NCBI RefSeq assembly: GCF_030867145.1
Contig: NC_134440.1
Span: 5,022,001-5,086,000, forward strand
From: Opisthocomus hoazin
Lineage: Eukaryota; Chordata; Aves; Opisthocomiformes; Opisthocomidae
Reading direction: 5' to 3'
DNA length: 64,000 nt
The notes beneath the pieces are model-generated. The model saw only the letters and a program-made list of their open reading frames with translations. It searched no databases and was not told the DNA's origin. Of this stretch, positions 21,107 to 33,300 are shown one piece after another. Positions within the stretch are counted from its first letter, which is position 1, and the number at the start of each line of letters is the position of its first letter. A program made the translations under genes and the position numbers.

Positions 21107-21314
21107 AAGGACAGATTAATACGCAGCATTTTTTTAAGCTAAAAACTAGGACTAAAACTTTAAGCTTCCATCTGGTCTGAAGCAGAACAAAGTGCTGTCT
21201 TCTCTTTACAAGAAATATGGAATACTTTCAAGTATCTTGTTCGAAGATACACAAGGTTTAAAATTTTCTAACTCATTCTACATACATACAGAGAAGTTAG
21301 TAGGCATTTAGGTC

Positions 21315-24300
21315 TCAAACTGTCTTAGGTGGGCTGACCACGCTGGTGTCCTGGTGAGCGGCTCTTGTGCCACTGGATCCTGAAGCTGTTTCAGTAACCA
21401 CCAACGTAGAATCTGCAAAGGAGAAAATGTGTTGGGTTTGGGTTTTTTTTTTGTTTTGTGGGTTTTTTTTAATTTAATATACTCGTTAATCTAGTAGAAT
21501 TTGGTTACTATATGCTTCACCTGCCTTAGCTTGTCTGCTCATATCTGTTGCTAGTCTCCTTTTCAATACTATTTAAAAACTGGTTTTAATATTGACTTAA
21601 CATCAATCCAGAATAAAATCACTTCAACCACAGAAAGGATCTTCATAATCTTTTCAGTGCTTTAGACTCTGGCAGAGCTAAACAAATACAGCTGCATGTG
21701 TGTCAACAGAGCCCGGGGAAGGCAAGCTACTGAACAGCATCCCCGTCCTCAGAACACGAGGTGACAAACCTGAAGCAAGGCTTTCATCTCACTGCAGCCT
21801 TGTAATAAGCAAAAGCAGCTTAAGATTAACTGCAAAGCTTCTTGTCAAACAGCTGTTACGGAAGGCGAGAGGAGGAATGTAGCACCGGCTGAGACAGAAA
21901 GGAGAACCCAGATATGTCTAGAGTGGGTCACTCTATAGAATTTCAGGCTTCGGGAATATGCTCGAGCCCTTATCTGTCAATTCGAGGAGCTGCCCACACA
22001 AAAACCCCACTCTCCTTAATTCAGGTTGCACCAGAAGCATTGTGAGAGCAGCAAGAAAGGGCTCGGAGGTTTTGAAAGTGGTTTAGAGGAGCTGAATGCA
22101 CATCACGTGGTTGGTGCCAAGTCATTGATCTGTATGATCAAGTACGTACGGTTAAAGCCTCGCCGGGATGAAAGGAGCTGCTCCACATCCTCATCCCACT
22201 GTTTCCAAAAGGATACACTACAGCAGTGGAGCTTTGAAAGCTCTGTCCCAGTGGACAACTGGGACACAAACACCAGCAACTGCTTAGATTCCAGTGCAAA
22301 GCTGCGCAGCGTTGGTCAGAGCCCTGACCTGTCAAACACCCGAGCACCTGGTTATTATTCCCTTCAGCACAGCCAATTCAGCGTGCACCTAAGGCTTCAA
22401 GCAGGCAGCAGAGGGGAAGTTACGCTCCAGACCCTGCCAGTCCTGGAAGGGCTCTGAACACCAGTATGCACGCCCCAGAGACCAGCCCTGCTCGGCAACA
22501 TTCACCACTAGTGAGGGGACCTGCTGATCCTGACCCCCACGTTCACTTTTCTTACCAGAAAAAAAAAAATGGTACCACTGGCAGCCAAACGCTAGGCACA
22601 AGCGCTTTGCGCTGTTTACTCAACTGAAGGGAGGAGGGAAGAAAGGGCAAGAGCAGACCATAAAACCCAAAGAAGCATCTATTATAAAACACCAACACCG
22701 GAGAAGAACCTAGAATAAAACATCTGCAGAGAAGAGCACAAGGCTTCGTGGAAAATAAGTGACAGAAGAACAGCAACAGGCTTAGCCACACACCGTTCCC
22801 ACTCCGTCGCACTCTCCCTTGTGGGAAGGAGCATCTGCCAAGAGACTGCTACCAACTGATTTTCCCACCTTTGCCTGGCTGTATATCCACAATCATGCAG
22901 TCATCATCTTCCTCATCTTCCTCGGTGTCTGCCTGAAACCCATCCATCTCTGCAGCTTCAGCCTTAAGGAAAAAAAAAAAAAAAAAGGTACGAGCTGTGT
23001 ATCAGCAAGCCGGCGGTGCTAAGGGGAGAGACCAAGCCGTGCTGTGAAGGACCGCAGCGGGCGCTTCTCAGCGCAGTCTCATCACCTGGGCACGTTTGTA
23101 GGGAAGAAAAATCAACTACCCCCAGCTTCAGCAGACACTGACTTTTGATCAAAGACCTCGACTGCAACGGCACCGCAGGAAGGATGCTGAGCTGCTGCTC
23201 CAAGATGTTTTGCTGTGACACAATGCGATGAACAGCCTACGCATCGAAAAGCCTTAATTGAAATCTGACTCAGTTTTGTTGGTTTTTTGGAAGGGAAATC
23301 TCTCCCCGCTCTGCTGATTATTTTGGATGCTTTCTTCCTTCTGGAGATGGAAAAGGACTTTTGCTTGTCAAGTCTGAAGCCCGTTCTTCCCCAAACTCCT
23401 CCTCATCTTTGCCAATTAGCTTTTCTGCAGGGAGGGGTGACAGTTCATCCCTTGGTGACCCTATTTGCTGCCACAAGAGTAGCACAAACGACTCACTTTG
23501 AATCAAGAAAAATAATAAAAGGAGTGATACAAACTGAAGTTGCCCAGCATTGAACAGCTGCAAGTGTTTTTTTGGGTTTTTTTTTCCCCCCCTCAACTGA
23601 AACTGTGGAATGAAAATCTCAGACCTAGAACCTGGTCCCCACCCCCTACAAGCTGTTCCACGAGAAATTATAAAATTTACATCCTTCCTTAAAGTCACAG
23701 TTGTCAGGTTAAGTATTCCCCTCCTACACGCGTGCAGGTACTGCTTTGATACCGAGTTCTTCTCTCTCCACAGCTTATCTAAGAGCACCTTTACCTGCAC
23801 GAGCCTTGGCATGAGCTTCGTGGCACAGTAACACGTGCCAGGGGTGGAGAACCTGGCAGCCTTGACCTGCCAGTTGTTCCTGGGCTCTCCCCGAGCTCCA
23901 GCCTCGCTCGACAGGACGGATGGGATCTCAGTACCTGAGCAGCGCTGATTTAGACGTCAGGCATGAAAGGCTTTCAGGGCGCTGACACCCTTGCGCCGAG
24001 CTCCACTGTGCCGCACCTCCCAAGGGCAGCTTTAAGAGGCTTTCGAGAGCTTTGAAGAAATCAGGCTGGTGATGTCGTTCTACTCAAAGCCTTTGTTTCG
24101 CTATTTCTGCTCAAGTAGTCGGTTATAAGCAGAATTTCCAGTGGGTGCCAAGCAGAGATTTTTTATCTCTGCCTTGATGTAGTGTATAATCAAAAACACA
24201 AGCAGATGGAGTTCGGGGGCTGAACAGCTTCTCACAAGTCTCTGATCCCTATCAATACTTGAATGCAGAGCTTTTTCAGTAGACAAGCCAAAGAAGCCAA

Positions 24301-27300
24301 GAATAAAGTGGGAAGAAAAAACACTAAAAGCCTTGTCGGTGGCTTCTTTCCTCACCCCCTTGTCCACAGGGAACGAGGCATAAATCCACTGACAGTGCAA
24401 ACCCTGTCCTACCTGTAGGTTTGGAGGCAAACGGCTGCTAACACCCAGCTTCAGGACCTGAAGCCTCACTGCCTTAAACGCACGACAGAGGATCACACAG
24501 CTAAAGCAACGATCACATACTTTTCAGTCATCCTTTCGGGTGATTAAGCTCTTAAAACTACCTGTGGTTGCCCTGAAAAGCAGAAGCAAATGACAGGAAG
24601 ACCACAACAAAGCTGAGAGCTGGAGTAGCAACTCCTCCAAATCCATCTCATTTCGTTCCTATGAATTATTATATTTTTAAACCAGCTCTTGAAATTCAGC
24701 TTTATTTATGACAGCATAAGCCAGAGACTTTACAGACTATTATGGGTTGAGTTGCAGCACTTAGGAACCACATTTAATCAGTACACATGCAACTGATGTA
24801 AGTCCCCAGCTCCGGCTATACATCTGGCAGCCATACACACACATAAAAACCTGCATACAAATTATCTACAGCTGTAAAACCAAGGCCAAGCAGACACTCA
24901 GAAACTATTCACAGCTTGGATGCAATCACTGCCAAATAGCAGAAAATGGAAGAACAGCAGGGGAGCAACATTTCAAATGGAACAGACAGTCCAAGCTAGA
25001 GAGGCACAAAAGAACCCCACCTCTTTCGAGTCACATAATTTCACTCCTTTCCCCACAAAAAGACCCTTTTTGAATGAAGATCTGTAGCTTCCTATTTTGA
25101 CTCTGCTTACGGCAGATCTAGGCCCATCTGGGAGGCGCACCAGGCCGCCCGCCTACCGAAGACGCACAGCTACGTCCCCGTCGTTCTTTACTGGGGAAGA
25201 ACACCGCAACGGCAACTCACCTGTCCCGCATCCCGAGGCCTTTTCATGAATTTCGTGATGGACATGCTTCCGGTGGGCTTCCTCTTCACCGACATGGGGG
25301 TGGTCTGCAGGGCCACCGCGCTTGGCACACCGCCACCCTCCTCCTTCCCTGAAGAAGGGACTTGTGTGACATAGTTCCACTGACAAGGGACGGGGAGATG
25401 CTCTTGATCAAAACTCTTCAGCACCTCCGAGTGGACGTACCAGCACATCCGATATTCGGGTCTCTTCTCGTACACCGAGTTCTCAGAAATGATTCGCTTT
25501 AGCCTGGCTTTGGAAGGGACACCGCTGTCCTCGCCAACAGGCGTCTGCGGCCGGGAGGCGTGCGGGCTGGCGGGGCTCGTGTCGCTACAGTCGGCGGCTG
25601 CAGTCACGTCACTGAACAGTCCTTGCCGGCAGCACTCCTGGAATTCCTGGATGATCACTTTGCTCCCGTTCACGTTGCCATGCAGCAGTGGCAGGAGCTG
25701 GCCAAGGACTGTGGAGAAGAAAGGTTGCGGGGAAGAACCATTTAAAGGTTGAGAAAAGCCAGGCTGACACAACCGAGCAGTACACACGCTCCAGCAGGAC
25801 AACAAACAGGCTGAGATCAGTTTTAGATGCAGGATTGTAACAGGAGATAAATTCGATGTAGAAAAGTCACCCCAAATTGTAAAGACCCCCTGAAGGAGAG
25901 CATCAACCCCTGTTCTAGCCTTTACGTGCATTATTCACACCCCTGTGTTAATCACACACGGGCGATACTCGGTACTGAAACCTGTCACACAAACTACACC
26001 CTCTTCCCCTGAGCAACAAACAGGTCAATGGGCTCGAGCACTTCAAGTGAGCAGTCCTAAATCTGCGTCTACTGAAGCCTTGCTGGCTTTGTTTCCTAGA
26101 TGATCTAGAGCGAGAGTTTTTGCAGAGCATAACCAAGGCCATACTGGACACAATACTGGAAAACTCCTTTCTAAGAACTCTCACAGAGATTCCTCCGATT
26201 TCAGACTTGTCATAAACAAGTCATTCTGAATTTGACAGAATACAAAAACCTATTAGCTCCAGAGTACAACAGTGTGTAAGTACAACTATTTAGCTGTTCA
26301 GGTCTTACTTTGCTGATCTTTTGCTCTTTTTTTACTACATTTCTGTATCTGCTGTTCTTCCTCTGCAACAGGCGACTCCAGGACACACGCTGTGAACTGC
26401 TGGAGAACCTTTAGGTCTGCGTTTGCGCCGCTGTCATTTTCTGCACTTTCCCAGACACAGCCAATTTTCACAGGCTGTAGAACATGGAACCTCTTCCCCT
26501 TGGCCAACAGCTCGTCCCACTCCTTTGCTTTCAGCTTCTGACGAACCTTCTGATTCTCCGGATCGCACTCCTAAAGCCACAGGCGAGAAACAACTCGATA
26601 AATCCATTCCAGGAGAAACAAAAGCTTTTTAAACCCAGCTTTTTACTGTGTTCCCCGAGCTACAGAAGTCTGCTCCCGAACCGTGCAGATCTGAGACGAG
26701 TCACGTCGCTGCCAAGACTACGCGCGTGCCTCCTCTGCCAATATTACAGGATTCATTGCAAACAGAGACAGAAATCCAGTGACACCCAGTTCACTTACTT
26801 CTGTCACTCCTTCATCTTCAGATAGGTACCCATGGGGTACAAAAAACCCATCGTCATCATCTTCATCCTCTCCCTCCTCTTCATCATCCTAAAAATAAAC
26901 TCTGCTTATTAGAAATCACACTGACAAGTGCAGTTGGTTCAGAAAGCTGTTTCTCAGCACGCAGAATTCTTACCCCTTCACTATGGGAGAGACTTTCTCC
27001 GGGCTCCTCCTCTTCCCATTCTTCATCACTATCTACTTCATAGTCCAGTAGTTTCTAGAAGAAACGCCAACATGCCATTTCTGTAAATAACTTGAAAGCA
27101 CGACGCCAGACCCATTCAGGGTTTCAAAACTCAGCAGCAAGAGGGAAGAAGCAAGTGGGTCAGAAATCCCAGAGAACAAGTGAACTTGGCCAACCGCACA
27201 TTCACTCCACAAGCACAAAGAAAGCAGAGAATCCAACTACACTGCCCGGGAGGTGCTTACACTGTCCTTTGACCAAGGGTTCCTGGGACGGATCATAGTG

Positions 27301-30300
27301 GTTTTCTTGTTCCATGTGCCCCAGTACGCAGGACGGTGATTCTCGCAGAACTGCAGAAGTTTCATTCTACCAAACTTCCCCCTTTCAGGAACAGCATCTG
27401 TTTTGCAGTTATCCACAACCACCACGTCACTGTTAAAACAAGAGACATCTTCAGGACTTGCAGGACACATCCCTGCTGCTCAGGAAAACATCTTACAGAA
27501 AGCTCCAGCTCAGCCACAAACCCAAAGCTCAAGCTCCTTAGAACCGGCTCTCCCAATTCTTCTGCAAGAAGATGAGCTCCAGACAAGCCACCTCCCTCCT
27601 TAACACCACCTCTGTTTTAGCTATCAGCAGATTTACTTTTTAAAACTATCAAAGACAAACACCACTAAGGGCTAATGGTGCCCAGTGCTGAAAGGCAGCT
27701 GCCTGAAGCACACGATTTCCTGCAGGGAAGGATTTGAGAACCATCTCATGATGTGAAGGAAATCTACATCGTAATGTGCTGCTCCCTGGGGAAACAACTC
27801 TCATCCAAAATAAATATTCAAAGACAAGCTCCATCTTTCCATCATTGCCAATATTAGAATAAACCTCAACAGCATTCTGCAGCTCATTATCTAAACAAAA
27901 AAAAGTGAAGAAAACCCCCGAAACACAGACTAACCTGTTTACTATGTCGGCACTGTTCCTGACAAAAGTAGGTCCAGTTTTACGTGGTTTACGACACTTT
28001 AGATCCCTCAAGAAAGAGACGTCACTGTTCTGTGCACGCAGGAGCTTATCCAGCTGTTCTAAGAAGTCTGGGTCCAGGGCAATACGACAGAGGGGAGCTA
28101 AGACCATGTTCTCCTTAATTTCAAAAGGAGCAAACTTTCCACAAGAGCCAGCAAGAATCTGAAACATTAAGCGAGGATCGTTAGGGTCTGAACACCTGAG
28201 AAACTGCAGCACCGACACACTCGGCACAAGGCACTGAGGTTTGAGTGAAGGTTTAGGTTAAGCCCTTCCTATCTAGAGACCAACAGATCTTCACAAGGGA
28301 GTCTTGGGCTTTACAGCCAATGCAGAAGAAGACAGAGCTGAGATTTTTACTACAGCAACTACAAACTTCCGTAGTCTCTGCTCTGGTCACAGACTTTTTT
28401 CCAAATCCTTTACAGTTCTGAAATCAGGAAGAAATACTAATGCTTTGTCCACCTAAGGAGCTCTAATGGACAGATGAGAAGGAAAGCGGTGTCTTGGTTA
28501 GAAGACAACTTATGACAGAGCAGCAAAACACAGGAAAGCAATACCTCACCTTCGGGGCTTGTGGAGTCTTTGGTTTCTGGAAGAACCTCGTAATTTCTGC
28601 TTTCTGTGCATTAATACGCTGAAATCAGAATTAAAATGCAAATTACAAACACAAAGGTAGGACAAGGCCTTATCATTCAAGGTGAGCTCATGCATGACCC
28701 AACTTCAAATCTAGTGAGGCATAAAGCAAAGTTCAGTCATTCACCAGCTCCCACAACCGAACAAAAACCCGATTGTCTTCTCTAACACAGCTATGGGGAT
28801 TCCACTGTCCTTGCCAAGACAAAGCAGAGAGTTCACTCCGTCGCATTGAAAAAACAAACGCAGAAAAGACTTCTAACAGCTGAACGCAAAGACACCGACA
28901 CGCACGGAACTGACAGACGAGAAACCTGCAGGGTGTAACTGGTGGAGCAGCACCCCCAGGTCAGCCTGGGCTGGCTGCTCCCCGGATGGAGCTGCTCCCT
29001 CCCAAGGGGCACCGAGGCAGGGCACACGCTGCCCTGGAGAACCACAGGAGCTGCACGGGCCCTGCTGCGAGCGGCTCAGCCGCCGTCGGCAGGGTGCCAG
29101 GGAGCCCATTAACATCATTTCACCGTAGCAGAAGAATCTAGAGACAAGCTAGAGAAAGCATTTACCTTTTCTTCTTCTCTTAACCGTTTCTCCTCTTCTT
29201 TCTTTCTCTTCTCCTCAAGTTTTGCCCTTTAAGATAAAGTTCATTTTAATGGTCACAAATCATGACGTGTTTACTTGCACTGAGGACGAGGTGAGAAGCC
29301 TCAGACCTTGACTAAGCCCCCACCACGTGAGGCAAGAAGATAATCTATTAATTCAGTCAAGGGCCATACTCGGTTAAGCGTACAAAAGACTCTCTTCATT
29401 CCTTCGAGAGCAAATATTGACCTGTTTTAGCCACAAAATAGCTAAGCTGCTCCAAGATTCCCTCAATACTAGGAAGGGGTATTTATGGTATTATCAAGTT
29501 ACAAGCAACTTCCTCAACAGACAGGGCACCAGTGCCAGCAAACTGCAAAAGTACAGGCGAGACTGGCCACGAAGGGAAAGCTCAGCCGAGCATGACAGCT
29601 CTTTTCAGCCATTTCACACCAGCAGCCCAGGTCAGCCTGAAAGCACAAAGTACTGCTGAGACTGCGCTCTGGTGTAGACAGGCTTTGAAGCATTTAAAAT
29701 ATATCCTGTGACAGAGAGGCAGGTGCTGTTTGACCAGTACAGCCTCAAGAAGGCACAGTTGAGTATGGAAAGGTGCTCACACCATTACACGTTACTCTCC
29801 AGGACCCACAGAACCAAACCACTTACTCTAAAGCTTCCTGCCTCTCCTTGCGTTTCTCCTCCTTCACTCGCAGCTTCTCCGCTTTCTCCTTTTCTTCTTT
29901 TTCCTTCTTTTCTCTCCTTTCTTTCTCTTTCAACTCTTTCTCCTCTTCTTTCTTCTTCTTTGCCTCCTCCTTGGCTCGCTCCTTTGCAGCTTTCGCTTCT
30001 TCTTTCAGCCTTCCCTTTTCCTCCCTTTCTGCTTGCAGCTTCTGCAGCTTGTCTGCGCGCTCCTGATCCTGGGTCAGAAACAAGCCGTTAAGCGAGCTGC
30101 CTGTCTGTGCACAGCAAGAGCTGCTGGCCTAAAAACTGGAGCACAAGGACTTCATTGCTTCATCCGAGATGCTCGAGTAAAGCCTTGCACCCGTGCAGCG
30201 CCTGACCTGCTGTTTCCAGCTCTCACAGGACTCTGGGTCATTAACCTCAGCTACCTGTTGAACTACCTTGTCCTGGCTCTCCGAGGGCACTCATTGTTCA

Positions 30301-33300
30301 ATTTCTCGTAATAAATGGAGGCGTTTTCATTTTCTAAGCATCAAGGAAAGCTTTGTATTCTGCTTGTTTTATACTTGAGTCATCTTCATTAGCAATGTCG
30401 TGTTATGGTAAATCATGTGGGAATTTTAAAAAATTATTTTTTAATTTAAGATAAGATTTCAGATTGTTTCCAAAATATGTGCTTTGGAAATACATACCTC
30501 ATGAGCTAAGCTTTCACACTTTTCTATCAATGCAGGGCTACCACGGCGTAAGTTTGAAAAGCAAGTTTCACCCGATTTTGCATTATAAACCCATAAGCGT
30601 TTTCTGACAACGTTTTTCACCATCTCAGGCAGTAACGCGAGTCTCCAAACTGGATTGTGCTGCTGCTTTGTAAGGCCTGGAGCTCACAAAAAAGTTGTCA
30701 CTTGTTTTAGTCCATGCTATACAATCAGACACCACTGGGCACTCTAAGCTTATTTAAGGGGCACTATGGGAGTAACGAAGGGAAGATGACACGGAAAGCG
30801 TTGCTGTCGACAGCATTTCCTCCCAAGGCAACTGAAATTCTCATTACGGGTCTACTGATCCATAAAGGAGAGTGTGGAATGCTTACAAAAAAATAGGTAA
30901 AAGATCGCTCCCCTGAGTTGTAGACATTGGTGACTTCACCAGGAAACCAGGGTATGTCTGCGCTCAGACACACAAATACCCTCACTGTGTATTTTCAGTT
31001 TTGTTTTATTTATTTCACATCTCTTCTTGGCAGCGTCAAGACTTACTGAACAGTGTCACAATGTACAAATCACTGCAGAAGGCAACCAGCATACAAAATG
31101 GTGCCAATGGTAAAAAAAACAAACACAAAACCCCTTAATATTGTCAGAACTGAGTCATGGTAACCAGTGAAAATCTACCAGGTAGTTTGGAAAGTGGTGT
31201 GAAGCTAACAGCAAGACTGGTGGGTCCATTTAATTTTTAGCATAATAAAGCTTCCATTCTCATCTCTCCCTCACATTACTGCTATTTTTAACATACATAT
31301 AGGATGGAAGAACACAACAGACTGGACTTCTACATGGGGCACTGTAAAAAGCAAGCATCTCAGGAGCAGGCTCGACCACACACAGCTTATAGAAAACACA
31401 CCGTGGTCCCCTACCAACTTTATGAACTAGCTACTAAGAAACACAGTAAGAATTCACAAGCACAGGCCTTCCCCACGGCAGCTAAAACAGCACCCACTTT
31501 TCCAGCAGGCAAAGCCCTCTCCTGAAGCACTGATTGTTCAGGAACTCCACACGAGCCATCCGCCTCCTTTATATTTAGGATTTTATGACTGAAAGCAGAA
31601 TGGACAGCAAAATTATCGCGCCGCCGTTTTGTCACGGGACAGAGTTTGCTGACTAGCTGCAGCCAAGCGAGCCGAGCCCGGAGCTTGAGCGTTTCCAGCA
31701 GTGACATCCAACAGGTTCTTCAGCAAGCCGTAAACACCGCGGCCCATTCGCCTCGCTTATTAACGCAGAACAGACCCTACGGTTTGTGGCTTAAAAAGGG
31801 GGAAGGGTGAGAACGACGAAGCAAGAACCAGCCTCAAACAGCAGGCTCTAAGATTTCCCTTGGACCTGTCCACTTAGCAGGCTGCACCTACCCTCTCAGG
31901 AAGGGTTTGAAAAAATTCTGGGAAGCATTTTGACAAGCAGTCAGCAACATTCACAGTTTCTTAATCTCGTCGCAAAGTGCAGGAAAATGCAGTGCAGGCC
32001 ACCCACACTTCATTACGTATGCATTAAGGAGCTCTGGAACGAGCCAAGTACTTTAACTGCATGCATTAAGATCCTTCCATATTCATCAGTGAGGAAAACC
32101 AGGAAAAGAGATGCTCTGAGTGGACTAAGACGAGAACGCAATGGGCTTTGCTTACTATTCAGTGCAAAAGCAGAGCAGGTTAACTTTCTAGGTCAGTGAA
32201 AATGCCTTACTCTTTGCAATCTCAGCTTCTCCTTCTCCGCCGAACTTTTGTGGGATTTCTGAGATACCTGGAATTACAAAATGCAAGTTTTAGAGATCCA
32301 CATCATCCCCTTCCCACGAGGCACTAGAACTCCTACTAAAAGAACAGCAAGCTTCGTCCGAATTATCTTGACGTTGTTCTTGCAGATTAGTACATCCAGC
32401 AACACCAGCATTCCTTCAGCAGAGGATGTAAGAACACAGTTCAAGCATACCTAATCTCACTGATCTACATTTAAGTCAGAATATATCTAAACGCTTCAGA
32501 TTACATCAAGTCCTCGTGTTACTAAGTTTTGCATAAACAAATCCCTCTGGCCTGCTCGGTTCGAAAGTATCATTTGCAAGGGAATATCGTGTGCAGAAAA
32601 ACAAACAGAAGCTAGAGCTGCTCCAAATCACAAGAGCGCAACAGAGAACATTTAATTATGGCAAAGTCACTTCCATCAAGTTAAACTTTTTGGGTTTTGC
32701 ATCCTACCACTTACTCTTGCTAAGATATTTAACTATAACTTCCCGATACAGGGACTATTATCCATATTTAATGCTGTTTCTTCTTGTAATTGCAGCCCTC
32801 TCGCTCTTCCACTAGCACCAGCGCACCAACCCTAAGTTCCCAACAGCTCACACTTCTCATTTCTCTTAAAGCTGTTATTTATAGGGGGGACAAAAGGTAT
32901 TTTAAGAGCATTGTTTATAAACTGGTCAAAGACTTCATTTGCCAATATTTCAGCATACCGTGGCTTGGTTTCTTGTATCCCCCTCTTCCTTCTCCTGCCA
33001 TTCGCAGCGTAAGGCACCCTGTGATTAACAGGCTACTACAGACCAACTCCTTTATTTTCTGTACTTGTGGACCTCGAAGTTTACACAGTGCAAAGCTGCG
33101 TCAGGAGATTCTGTACTTATCTGACACAAAACAAGAGTTCTTTCACCTGGGAGCTTTAGTTTACCTGAGCTGTTTCCACCTGGGAGAACAAATACAGGCT
33201 GCAGACGTCCCCTCCTGGCAAGCAGCACGAGAGCTGTTCCAGCCTCACTTCACGCCATAGGAAACCAGTAACTTGCCTGCATTACATCAGGACTCAAGTA

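Noticed and set aside
24701-24706. Minus-strand AATAAA in a CHAF1A intron
   Set aside because: An isolated hexamer in AT-rich intron with no further evidence of a 3' end.
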